Assembly: GCA_964491485.1 (NCBI GenBank)
Contig: CAZBGV010000009.1
Span: 1-59,526 of the forward strand
Direction: 5' to 3'
DNA from: IDS-8 sp964491485
Lineage (GTDB): Bacteria > Pseudomonadota > Gammaproteobacteria > Steroidobacterales > Woeseiaceae
DNA length: 59,526 nt
How positions within the stretch are numbered: position 1 is the stretch's first letter; every line of letters begins with the position of its first letter. Shown here in pieces: positions 41,945 to 49,832 of the stretch. Position numbers and translations under genes: made by a program. The notes below the pieces were generated by a model. That model was given only the letters and a program-made list of their open reading frames with translations, did no database searches and was not told where the DNA came from.

Positions 41945-44900
41945 TCAGAAGGAGGCGCGCACCCCGAGCGTGTAACGACGACCGAGGAGCTCCACGAACG
42001 TGAAGTGCTCGGCGGCCTGCTGGATGAGATCGGGCTTTCTGTCAAACAGGTTGTCCACGGAAAGCTGCACGATCATGTCGTGGTCGCCGCCGCTGATCAG
42101 GTGACCGAAGTTGTAGGCGATCGACAGGTTGCTGATGTAGCGGGCGTCGGTCTCCGTGACGACGTTGCCGTCGAGATCCTCGAAGACCTGCTGTCCCGTG
42201 GCATCGAGCTTCGCCGCGCTCTGCCAGAACAGGCGCCAGAACACCCGCGTGTTGTCACCGTAATCCCAGATGAAGTCGAACGTGCCGGAGTACTCCGGGT
42301 CGGTGAATTCCCCGACCTCTTCCAGGGCCGGCGCCCCGGTCACCGACTGCAGGCGCTGCAGCGTGTGCGAGACGCGTGCCCGGACGGTGAGGAAGCCCAG
42401 GTCCTTGTCGGTCATCGTCCAGCCGAACGGCCTCGCCACGTCGAACCCGTAGCTCGCCGTGTAGTTCACGAACTCCACGTTGAACGTCTGGGCATTGGTC
42501 TGGCCCGTGAGGAAGTCGATGACCTGGCCGCTCCCGTCGCGCGTGAACGACCCGCACTCCGTCACCGGGAAGTCCGGGGAATCGTAGCAGGCCTCCATGA
42601 GGGTCTGCAGATCCAGCGAAACGATCGCCTGCGTGAGCGCGATGTCGATGTAGTCTGCCGTGATGACGAGGTTGTCCACCCAGCGAGGCTCGAACGTGAA
42701 GCCGAAGCTGTAGGACTCGGCCGTCTCGTTCTCTAGGTTCGGATTGCCTCCGGTCCTCCCGCGTGCGGTGGCATTCTCCACGTTGGACACGAAAGTCGCC
42801 GGATCGTAGCCGGCGCCCAGGTCGGCTTCGCAATTGGCCTGGCGGGTCGCGGGGCTGGGGCCTTCGGTCACGTGCCGGAAATCGCAGGGATCGTCCGCAA
42901 AGCTGAAGGAGCCTGTTATCGGCGCGAACAGCTCGACCAGAGACGGCGCGCGGATCGACTCCGTGTAATTGCCGCGCAACGTGATGTCCCCCACCGGAGC
43001 AAAGCGCCCACCGGCGGTCCACACCGTGGCATTGCCGGCGAGGTCGTTATCGATCTCGCGCACAGCGCCGTTGATCTCGGCCATCTCCAGGAACGGGATG
43101 TCCATGCCGGAATCGACGATCGGGATGAGCAGCTCGCCAAAGACCTCCTTGGTCTTGTACTGGCCGCCGGTGCGCTGGAAAGCCGATGAACGCGTCAGCG
43201 GCACCTCGTTGCCCAGCGCCGGCTGAAACACGGCGCGCTCCTCGCGCGTCTCGTAACCGACGTTGAAGCCGAGCGCCCCGGCCGGCAGCTCGAACAGCTC
43301 ACCCCCGAAGTTGACGTTGTAGATCGTCTGCTCGATGTCGGTCTCGGTGAGCTGGCGGCCGGTTACCCACTCTCGGGCAGCCTCCGAACGCACGCCTTCG
43401 CCGAACAGGTTGAGCGGTACGCAGCCCTGCACGAACGGCAGGTCGTCGTCGGTGACTCCGTGCCCGGAGGTCCCGGTGAGGTTACCCACCGCTGCCTGGA
43501 ACGCGCTTTCACATACGATGTCCCCGACGCCGGCGCTTTCAGTTCCGGAGAACGCGAGAATATCGTTCTCGCTGACCAGCGCCAGGTCGGCGGCTGTCAG
43601 CCGGCGGACGTCGATCGCGTTCAGGAAGCGATCGTCGATGATGCCTTCTCCCAAAGTCTCGCCGTCGCTTTCGCCCCTGACGGCGTAGGCTTCCCACTGG
43701 AAGTTGCGGCCGGCAAACTCGAGATCACCCTCCAACCCGGCAACGTACCGCCACAGGTGCTGCTCGCGGAAACTGCTGGAGTCGATGATGTCGTTGTTGA
43801 AGCGATGCAGAAAGAACGTCGTCATGCCATTAGCCGCCAGCAGGTCGCGCGCTTGCTGGGACAGAAACGGATCGTCTGCGTCGAACTGCAGCGCGCCGCT
43901 GGTGCCACCGAAAGCAAAGGTCTGGAACCCGCCCTGGCTGACGAGCTCCCTCGACTGCGTGTTGGCGTACAGCAGGCTGCTGAAGAAGCTCACGTTGTCC
44001 AGCAAGTCGTAGTTGACTCTGGCAGTGAACACGTCGCGCTTCAAAGGTGACTGTGCCTGCTCGACCAGGTCGAAGAAGTCCTCCCCGTCACCTCCCAGTG
44101 CAAAGAACGCAGAACTGGGTCCCGCCTGGCCGGGCGTGTACTGCACCAGGTTGGAATTCTGGTCGAACTGATAGAAATTGCCGTCCGGAAAAGCGCCGAC
44201 TCCGAAGGATGGAATGATGAAGCCGTCGGGATCGGCCAGTCCGCCGAACGTCAGGATGTTGATGCGCTCGTCGAAAAGGATGCGCGCGATGCCGTCCGGA
44301 TCCGTGTTGAAGAACGGCTCGCCGTCCGAGTAGAAAGGCCGGTCCGTCATGCGCAGGCTGTCCTGCTCGAAGGTCTCGGCCGAAAACGTCATGTTGCCGC
44401 GGCCGTCCGAGAAATTGGCGCCGGCCACCAGGCTTGCATTGTAGAAATCCGCGTCGCCTTCCTCCGTCGGACCGAAGCGATACGCAACGTCCAGGCCTTC
44501 GAAATCGTCTTTCAGGATGACGTTGATCGTCCCGGCGATGGCGTCCGACCCGTAGATCGGGGCGCCGCCAACGCCGATCACCTCGATGCGATCCACGAGC
44601 GCAAGCGGAATGACGTTGAAGTCGACCTGAAGACCGCCGCTCTCGCCGAAGATGCTCGGGGTATTCGAGGATACGAAGCGCCTGCCGTTGACGAGCGTCA
44701 GCGTACGCTGCGAGCCGAGCCCGAGGAAATCGACGAAATTCTGGCCGACGGAGAACGAGTTCTGCACGCCTTGAGGCGTTGCATCGGGAGCGCCGAACGC
44801 GGGAATCTCGTTCAGGGCATCGGCAACGTTGGTAAAGGCATTTTCGTCGAGCTCCTCGCCGCCCACGGATACCGCGGGATAGAACGTGTCTACGCCGGGT

Positions 44901-45076
44901 CGCGGGATGCGCGAGCCGGTGACGGTGATCTCTTCGACCTGCTGCGGCTCACTCGTCGTCTGTTCCAGGTCCTGGGCCAGCGCGACGAGCGGAACAGCCA
45001 GCGACATGGAACCCGTCAGAGCGACACAGGACGCGAGCCGACGGGCACCGGGCCAACCAGTGCGATGGGTGTCCAT
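41945..45076 (-). CDS. TonB-dependent outer-membrane receptor 2
   Basis: A 1043-residue TonB-dependent transporter. Extended signal region (to about residue 35, ending VPLVALAQ), TonB-box-like QQVEEITVTGSRIPRPG, plug (GLGSQRTLTLVNGRRFVSSN, then GAPIYGSDAIAGTINVILKD), barrel with final strand RRYTLGVRASF. ATG 45076 follows GAGGGGGA. Same family as receptor 1 (35.6-38.9 kb) but clearly diverged. Has its own terminator and a long upstream region. Ligand unknown; the neighbourhood gives no siderophore genes. Confidence 0.93.
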   Translation of the reverse strand: MDTHRTGWPGARRLASCVALTGSMSLAVPLVALAQDLEQTTSEPQQVEEITVTGSRIPRPGVDTFYPAVSVGGEELDENAFTNVADALNEIPAFGAPDATPQGVQNSFSVGQNFVDFLGLGSQRTLTLVNGRRFVSSNTPSIFGESGGLQVDFNVIPLALVDRIEVIGVGGAPIYGSDAIAGTINVILKDDFEGLDVAYRFGPTEEGDADFYNASLVAGANFSDGRGNMTFSAETFEQDSLRMTDRPFYSDGEPFFNTDPDGIARILFDERINILTFGGLADPDGFIIPSFGVGAFPDGNFYQFDQNSNLVQYTPGQAGPSSAFFALGGDGEDFFDLVEQAQSPLKRDVFTARVNYDLLDNVSFFSSLLYANTQSRELVSQGGFQTFAFGGTSGALQFDADDPFLSQQARDLLAANGMTTFFLHRFNNDIIDSSSFREQHLWRYVAGLEGDLEFAGRNFQWEAYAVRGESDGETLGEGIIDDRFLNAIDVRRLTAADLALVSENDILAFSGTESAGVGDIVCESAFQAAVGNLTGTSGHGVTDDDLPFVQGCVPLNLFGEGVRSEAAREWVTGRQLTETDIEQTIYNVNFGGELFELPAGALGFNVGYETREERAVFQPALGNEVPLTRSSAFQRTGGQYKTKEVFGELLIPIVDSGMDIPFLEMAEINGAVREIDNDLAGNATVWTAGGRFAPVGDITLRGNYTESIRAPSLVELFAPITGSFSFADDPCDFRHVTEGPSPATRQANCEADLGAGYDPATFVSNVENATARGRTGGNPNLENETAESYSFGFTFEPRWVDNLVITADYIDIALTQAIVSLDLQTLMEACYDSPDFPVTECGSFTRDGSGQVIDFLTGQTNAQTFNVEFVNYTASYGFDVARPFGWTMTDKDLGFLTVRARVSHTLQRLQSVTGAPALEEVGEFTDPEYSGTFDFIWDYGDNTRVFWRLFWQSAAKLDATGQQVFEDLDGNVVTETDARYISNLSIAYNFGHLISGGDHDMIVQLSVDNLFDRKPDLIQQAAEHFTFVELLGRRYTLGVRASF

Positions 45077-45329
45077 AGATGATCCCCCTCATGCAGTTTT
45101 GTTTTGTTCGGACCTGGGCTATTCCTTGCCCCTCGATCCGGGCCAGGGGGCCGCCCGGCCCACTGGCTCAGGGGGATGTTGCGAGATCGCCGCGGGGATG
45201 TAAACCAGTTATTTCAGTTTTTTCTTAACAAACCTACATTCGTTGCATCAGCACAACAAAACTCAGCAAGCAGGCCCGCCTGCAGAAACGCAAGGCGTCG
45301 CCGGCTCCCAACGAGGAGGCTAAAGGGGG
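45077..45329. other. Upstream region of receptor 2, no gene
   Basis: A 253-bp gap between receptor 2 and the dehydratase gene. It holds the receptor promoter region; an AT-rich patch is at about 45200-45240. A 9-bp inverted repeat AGTTTTGTT (45095-45103) / AACAAAACT (45255-45263) spans much of it. No sure -10/-35 pair recognised. Confidence 0.4.
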
Positions 45330-46310
45330 TCAGGCCGCCTGGATCGAGGCGAAAAGGGCCAGGTCGACGTTGCCACCCGAGAGCACCGCGACCGTCACGC
45401 GCTCGGAGAGCGGCAGCTTGCCTGCGAGTATCGCGGCGAGCGCCACCGCGCCGCCCGGCTCGACGACCAGCTTCAGGTGCCGGAACGCGAAGCGCATCGC
45501 CTCGCGGACTTCCTCGTCGCTGACCGCGACGCCCCCGGCGAGAAGCCGCCGGTTCAGGGGGAAGGTGAGCTCACCGGGCCGCGCCGCCTGCAGCGCGTCG
45601 CAGATCGAGCGCGCCGCCGGGTCGTTGCCGAGGCGCTCGCCGGCGGCGAGCGAGCGGCGCGTGTCGTCGAAGTCGGCCGGCTCGGCGCACAGCACCGCCG
45701 TCGCCGGTGACAGCGCGCGGATCGCGACGGCGCAGCCGGCGGAGAGCCCGCCGCCGCTGCAGGGGATCAGCACCTGGTCCGGCACCAGCCCCTCGCTCGC
45801 GCACTGGCGCACGATCTCGAGCCCGACCGTGCCCTGCCCGGCGATGATGTCCGGGTGATCGTACGAGGGCACGATCTCCGCGCCCCGCTCGCGCGCGAGC
45901 GCCCGCGCGATGGCCTCGCGATCGCCCGTATAGCGGTCGTAGAGCACCGGCTCGCCGCCGAGCCGGCGAGTGTTCTCGAGCTTGGTCGCCGGGGCGTCCT
46001 CGGGCATGACGATCGCGGTATGGATGCCGAGCAGCGAGCCCGCGGCTGCGACCCCCTGCGCGTGATTGCCCGAGGACCACGCCACCGCCCCCGCAGCTGC
46101 GCGCTCCTTCGGCAGCCGGCTGAGCAGGTTGTAGGCGCCGCGGATCTTGAACGAGCCGGTGCGTTGCAGGTTCTCCGCCTTCAGCAGCACCCGGCCGCCC
46201 GCCAGCCGGTCGAGCTCGTCGGAGCGGAGCAGCGGCGTGACGACGGCGACGCCGGCGATGCGCTCCGCGGCGGCCTCGACGTCGGCCAGCTCGACCGTGA
46301 CGCGCGGCAT
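45330..46310 (-). CDS. Threonine/serine dehydratase, short PLP form
   Basis: A 326-residue fold-type II PLP enzyme deaminating L-threonine (or serine). PLP Lys55 in TGSFKIRGAY, SSGNHAQGVA, the phosphate loop CSGGGLSAG and C-terminal LSGGNVDL are diagnostic. It lacks the ACT-like regulatory domains of biosynthetic IlvA, so it resembles catabolic TdcB or serine racemase-type proteins. ATG 46310 is 4 bp after the stop of the pterin dehydratase gene, an apparent two-gene operon. Serine racemase activity is an alternative. Confidence 0.92.
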   Translation of the reverse strand: MPRVTVELADVEAAAERIAGVAVVTPLLRSDELDRLAGGRVLLKAENLQRTGSFKIRGAYNLLSRLPKERAAAGAVAWSSGNHAQGVAAAGSLLGIHTAIVMPEDAPATKLENTRRLGGEPVLYDRYTGDREAIARALARERGAEIVPSYDHPDIIAGQGTVGLEIVRQCASEGLVPDQVLIPCSGGGLSAGCAVAIRALSPATAVLCAEPADFDDTRRSLAAGERLGNDPAARSICDALQAARPGELTFPLNRRLLAGGVAVSDEEVREAMRFAFRHLKLVVEPGGAVALAAILAGKLPLSERVTVAVLSGGNVDLALFASIQAA

Positions 46311-46314
46311 GGGC

Positions 46315-46656
46315 CTACAACTCGGCCGCGAGTCGGTCGACTTTCGCGGCGCAGATGAAGTCGTTGTCGGAAAGCCCGTCGATTGCCGTCGTCGTGTAGC
46401 GCACGACGCAGCGCCCGTAGTTGACGGTGAGCTCCGGATGATGGCCCTCGGTGGTCGCAACCCAGGCCACTGCGTTCACGAACGCCATCGTCCAGCTGAA
46501 CGCGGGGAAGCTGAAGCTGCGCTTGATGCTCTTGCCGTCGGCGGCGAGCATCCACGCCGGGTCGAGCGCCGCGAGCAGTTCCTTCACCGCGGCTTCGGAA
46601 AGCGGCTCGACGCCGCCTTCGCAGGGCTTGCAGCGTCGTTCGTGAAGATCGCTCAT
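46315..46656 (-). CDS. phhB: Pterin-4a-carbinolamine dehydratase
   Basis: A 113-residue enzyme dehydrating 4a-hydroxytetrahydrobiopterin, recycling pterin for phenylalanine hydroxylase. The family core EGHHPELTVNYGRCVVRY, then TTTAIDGLSDNDFICAAKVD, is intact with the GHHP histidines. ATG 46656 (MSDLHERRCKPC) is preferred by homology; ATG 46665 is the in-frame alternative. It directly precedes the dehydratase gene. phhA is not in the window. Confidence 0.94.
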   Translation of the reverse strand: MSDLHERRCKPCEGGVEPLSEAAVKELLAALDPAWMLAADGKSIKRSFSFPAFSWTMAFVNAVAWVATTEGHHPELTVNYGRCVVRYTTTAIDGLSDNDFICAAKVDRLAAEL

Positions 46657-46743
46657 CAGCGGCATGGCCTCGTGAATCGTGAGGGCGCGTCCGCGGCTGT
46701 CGAGTCCGCGGCGTGGAGGCGCCGATTGTACCGGATGCCGTGC

Positions 46744-46771
46744 AAAAAAATGCCGGCCCCGAAGGGCCGGC
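46744..46771 (-). terminator. Rho-independent terminator of OmpA-family gene
   Basis: On the minus strand, an 8-bp perfect stem GCCGGCCC / GGGCCGGC (46752-46771) closed by a TTCG-type loop and followed by seven T (46744-46750), 32 bp after the OmpA-family stop. Confidence 0.92.
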
Positions 46772-46803
46772 GAAGCGGACTCGGGAACGAGTCGCGGGGA
46801 TGC

Positions 46804-47529
46804 TCAGTCCGGGTTGGCAGCGAGCGCCGGGCCGTCGGCCACGTACAGCGTGATGGCCACCTTGCGCTGCAGCGCGTAATCGTCGGCGGTCGCGTTCGGC
46901 GCGGCGCTTTCACCGTGACCGGCCACCTGGATGCGCTCGGCGGGCACGCCGTTCGCGGTCAGGAGCTCGCGGACGTACTCGGCGCGCTTGACGGAGAGCG
47001 CCTGGTTGTAGGCGGCGTCACCGCGGGGGTCGGCATAGCCTTCGATCCGGACTTTCACGTCCGGCATGACCGCCAGCGTGCCTGCGAGCCCGGCGAGGCG
47101 CGAGCGCGTCGAGTCCATGAGCACGTGCTCGTCGGTGCGGAACAGGAGATCCATCTCGATGCCGGTTTCCAGGAGCGCCACGAGCTCCGGGCGGGCGACG
47201 GTGCGCATGCGCTCGAGATCGGCCGCCAGCGCGTCGATGTCGCCGTTCAGGGCGTCGACGTCGCTCTCCAGCGCGGCGACCTTCGCCTGCGAGGCCGCGA
47301 GCGAGCCGGTGAGCGTCTCGACCTGCTCGCCCTTCTGGTGGAATTTGTCCCCCAGCTTCGCGCCGACCGCGGCGCCGATCACGAAGCCGACGGGACCGCC
47401 GGCGAGCGCGCCGACCGTGGCGCCGACGCCGACGCCGATCGTCTCCTCCTTCGAGGCCTTGCCGGCGGCGAGCGCGGGCCCCGCCGCGAGGCAGGCCGAC
47501 AGGCTGACGAGAATGAGGGTGGTACGCAT
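46804..47529 (-). CDS. OmpA-family protein with glycine zipper and coiled coil
   Basis: A 241-residue envelope protein: signal peptide (1-21), a glycine-zipper stretch (VGVGATVGALAGGPVGFVIG, about 33-58), a coiled coil (about 68-108) and a C-terminal OmpA peptidoglycan-binding domain (VRIEGYADPRGDAAYNQALS, then GHGESAAPNATADDYALQRK). It ends with a strong terminator. The layout resembles PdsO-type OmpA proteins of dedicated sortase systems, but no sortase is seen. It lies 213 bp downstream of the VWA cluster on the same strand and may or may not belong to it. Confidence 0.9.
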   Translation of the reverse strand: MRTTLILVSLSACLAAGPALAAGKASKEETIGVGVGATVGALAGGPVGFVIGAAVGAKLGDKFHQKGEQVETLTGSLAASQAKVAALESDVDALNGDIDALAADLERMRTVARPELVALLETGIEMDLLFRTDEHVLMDSTRSRLAGLAGTLAVMPDVKVRIEGYADPRGDAAYNQALSVKRAEYVRELLTANGVPAERIQVAGHGESAAPNATADDYALQRKVAITLYVADGPALAANPD

Positions 47530-47742
47530 GGTGTGACTCCTTCGGTTTCGATCGCCACGGCGTGGCGCCTTCGGAGTCCATTACAGGGCGGGAATGGGCG
47601 GCGGCGCGGGCGCGAAAATGGCGCGGCGCGGATCAATTCGGGCGAAATGTGACGGGGTGGGTGCGGCCGGGAGCCGCGCGCGCTGCGCGCTCCTGCGGCC
47701 GCACGCGGAGCCGCCCCACGGGACGAAGTGCGCTCGGCGCTC
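47530..47742. other. Spacer with large hairpins between OmpA and VWA genes
   Basis: A 213-bp gap with no gene. It contains a GC-rich imperfect hairpin (arms 47661-47674 and 47689-47704, GTGCGGCC / GGCCGCAC ends) and a second GGAGC...GCTCC palindrome (about 47707-47743) ending at the VWA stop. Both resemble a distant REP type and could act as a weak terminator or mRNA-end protector for the VWA operon. Confidence 0.5.
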
Positions 47743-48741
47743 CTAACGGCGCCGGTCGACCTCCGTCAGCGCCACGAACGTGCCGCCGTTGCGGTCGCAC
47801 AGCACGCGCATCAGGCCGGCAAAGCGCTGCGAGCTGGTCGGAATCGTCGAGCCGGTGAAGGAATACGGGAAGCCGATGGCGTGGATGCGCACGCGGCGCT
47901 CGCCGCTGGCATCCGCCTTGTTGATCTTGTCGATGTCGCGCAGCACCGCCTCCATGGAGCTGCCCTGGAACTCGTCCCCGAACACGTAGACGCTGATCTT
48001 CTTGTCCGCCGCCCAGAACGACTGGATGGCGTAAGCGATGCCGTCGGCGGGGTTACTGTCGCTGAACGGCGCCCAGGTACGCATCACGTTCTTGATCTGC
48101 TGCCGGAGCTGCGGCGTATCCGGCAGCCAGGTCGCCCCGTACTGCTGGAACATGAAGCGACCGTTGTCGTTCATGATCTGGATGCCTTTCACCGTGGGAT
48201 ACACGTCCAGCACCTCGTCGACCTTCTGCACGACGAAATCCCACTTCGACTGCATGCTGCCCGACGTGTCCACTACGAAGATGACGTACTCGCTGTCGAC
48301 CGGTATGCCGCCGATGGCATCGTCGGGTGCGCGCCGGAAGTTCGGCTGCAGCCGCTGCATTTCCTCGGTGAGGCTTTGCAGGGCGGCGCGCAACTTGCCT
48401 TCGTCGGCATTGAGCCCGGGGGCGTTTTCGGTGAGCAGCTTGTATCGTCCCTGCACGCGATCGAGCTCCTGCTGCAGCTGTTTCAGCGTCAGCTTGGTGT
48501 CGGTCGTGAGCTTGCGCGCGGAGACCAGCTCGCGGTTCAGCTCCGTGGTGTCGCCGCGCAGGTCGTAGAGCTGCTCCTGCAGCATGGCGATCAGCTGCTT
48601 CAGGTCCGTTTCCGTCTGCTCGACCGTCACGGGCTCCGCGATCTTGCTCAGCACCAGCAGCAGGATGATGGCTCCGAAACCGCAGCAGATGCAGTCGAGG
48701 AACGAGAGGCTGAACACCTCGACGTCGCGGCGCCGCCTCAT
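47743..48741 (-). CDS. VWA protein with ExbD/MotB-like membrane helix (1)
   Basis: A 332-residue protein: short basic cytoplasmic N-tip, one membrane helix (about 11-33, SFLDCICCGFGAIILLLVLS) with Asp16 near its start, a long coiled coil (about 43-132) and a von Willebrand A domain with MIDAS DTSGS (158-162). Helix plus Asp mimics ExbD/MotB stator subunits, and a MotA/ExbB-type gene is three genes upstream. ATG 48741 overlaps the preceding VWA stop (ATGA). It is the last gene of the cluster. I infer a proton-channel partner whose periplasmic VWA domain binds a protein ligand. Confidence 0.88.
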   Translation of the reverse strand: MRRRRDVEVFSLSFLDCICCGFGAIILLLVLSKIAEPVTVEQTETDLKQLIAMLQEQLYDLRGDTTELNRELVSARKLTTDTKLTLKQLQQELDRVQGRYKLLTENAPGLNADEGKLRAALQSLTEEMQRLQPNFRRAPDDAIGGIPVDSEYVIFVVDTSGSMQSKWDFVVQKVDEVLDVYPTVKGIQIMNDNGRFMFQQYGATWLPDTPQLRQQIKNVMRTWAPFSDSNPADGIAYAIQSFWAADKKISVYVFGDEFQGSSMEAVLRDIDKINKADASGERRVRIHAIGFPYSFTGSTIPTSSQRFAGLMRVLCDRNGGTFVALTEVDRRR

Positions 48742-49832
48742 GGCCAGTCCCTGCTCACGCTCATGAAGGAGCCGCCGGTGCGATACGCGAGCAGCCAGTA
48801 GGCGATCGACGCGTTGTAATCGCCTTCCATCGGGTACAGCAGGATGTTCACCGGGATGCCGCTCGGGATCACCTTCTCGGCCTCGTAGTGATAATTCAGC
48901 CGCTGCTGCCCTGTGACCATGCCGCGGTCAGGATGCTCGCTGTTGGTCGTCGGCAGGCCGTCCGCCAGCACGATGACGTTGTCGGGAGCCGGCTTGATCT
49001 TGTTGATCACGTCGTAGGCCGCCATCATGTTCGTCCCCGCGCGCGGCACCGTGCGCCTCAGGGTCCGCACCGCCTCGCTGAGCTGCTTGCCGTCGCCGAC
49101 GTCGAGCCAGGTGCCCTCGGTCCCCTCGAGAACCGGCCAGGCGACCGTGTTGAACGCATAGATCTGGAACTGGCTGTCGGCCGGGAACTGCGCCGACAGC
49201 CAGTCGACGCTGTTCACCACCTGCCGCCACTTTTCCGAGAGCAGCCGCCGCTCCGGCGGCAGGTTGCGACGGCGCAGGATGTTGACGATGCGCCGGTCGA
49301 GCATGCTCGCCGACGCGTCGACGAGCACGAGAATCCGCTGACCGCCGACCTTGAGGCCGGTGAGGTACTGCCGGTCGCCCTCGCCGGTAAACGAGCGCAC
49401 TTGCGAGCCGCTCGCGCGGCTCGCGGCCGCCGCGAGCAGCTGCTTGCGCCGCTCCTCGAGCGATTCGATGTCGGACTGCAGCTTCTCGATGCGCTCCGCC
49501 TTGGCCAGCGAATCCGCGTCCTTTTTCTGGATCTCCGCCTTGAGCCGCTCGATCAGCGCCGTGATCTGCTCGATTTCCGACGACGCCTGCGCCCGCTCGT
49601 TGTCGAGCTTCTCGACCGTGTTCTTCGCGAGCACGAAGTCCTTGCGCTGGTCGAGGATCTCGTACTGGAGCTTCGACACCTCGGCCATGAGGCGCTGGGT
49701 CGGGGAATCGGTCGCGCGCGTGGCCTGGGCATTGATGATCATGAACAGCAGGATGACGGCCCCGAAACCGCAGCAGATGCAGTCCAGGAAGGACATGCTG
49801 AAGATTTCGAAGCTGCGCCGCTTACGTGCCAT
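48738..49832 (-). CDS. VWA protein with ExbD/MotB-like membrane helix (2)
   Basis: A 364-residue paralogue of the next gene. N-terminus RRSFEIFSMSFLDCICCGFG is nearly identical, with Asp17 in the membrane helix (12-34), a coiled coil (about 45-135) and a VWA domain with MIDAS DASAS (172-176), followed by TNMMAAYDVINKIKPAPDNV. Three cysteines (CICC) sit in the helix of both proteins. Its ATG overlaps the FHA gene by 11 bp and its stop overlaps the next start, so expression is coupled. Probably forms a heterodimer with the other VWA protein in the channel, as paired ExbD/TolR-like subunits do. Confidence 0.88.
   Translation of the reverse strand: MARKRRSFEIFSMSFLDCICCGFGAVILLFMIINAQATRATDSPTQRLMAEVSKLQYEILDQRKDFVLAKNTVEKLDNERAQASSEIEQITALIERLKAEIQKKDADSLAKAERIEKLQSDIESLEERRKQLLAAAASRASGSQVRSFTGEGDRQYLTGLKVGGQRILVLVDASASMLDRRIVNILRRRNLPPERRLLSEKWRQVVNSVDWLSAQFPADSQFQIYAFNTVAWPVLEGTEGTWLDVGDGKQLSEAVRTLRRTVPRAGTNMMAAYDVINKIKPAPDNVIVLADGLPTTNSEHPDRGMVTGQQRLNYHYEAEKVIPSGIPVNILLYPMEGDYNASIAYWLLAYRTGGSFMSVSRDWP

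Noticed and set aside
46804..47529. Sortase-associated PdsO protein
   Set aside because: Glycine zipper plus OmpA layout is similar, but no sortase, LPxTG-like substrate or the dedicated two-component pair is seen; kept as a plain OmpA-family protein.
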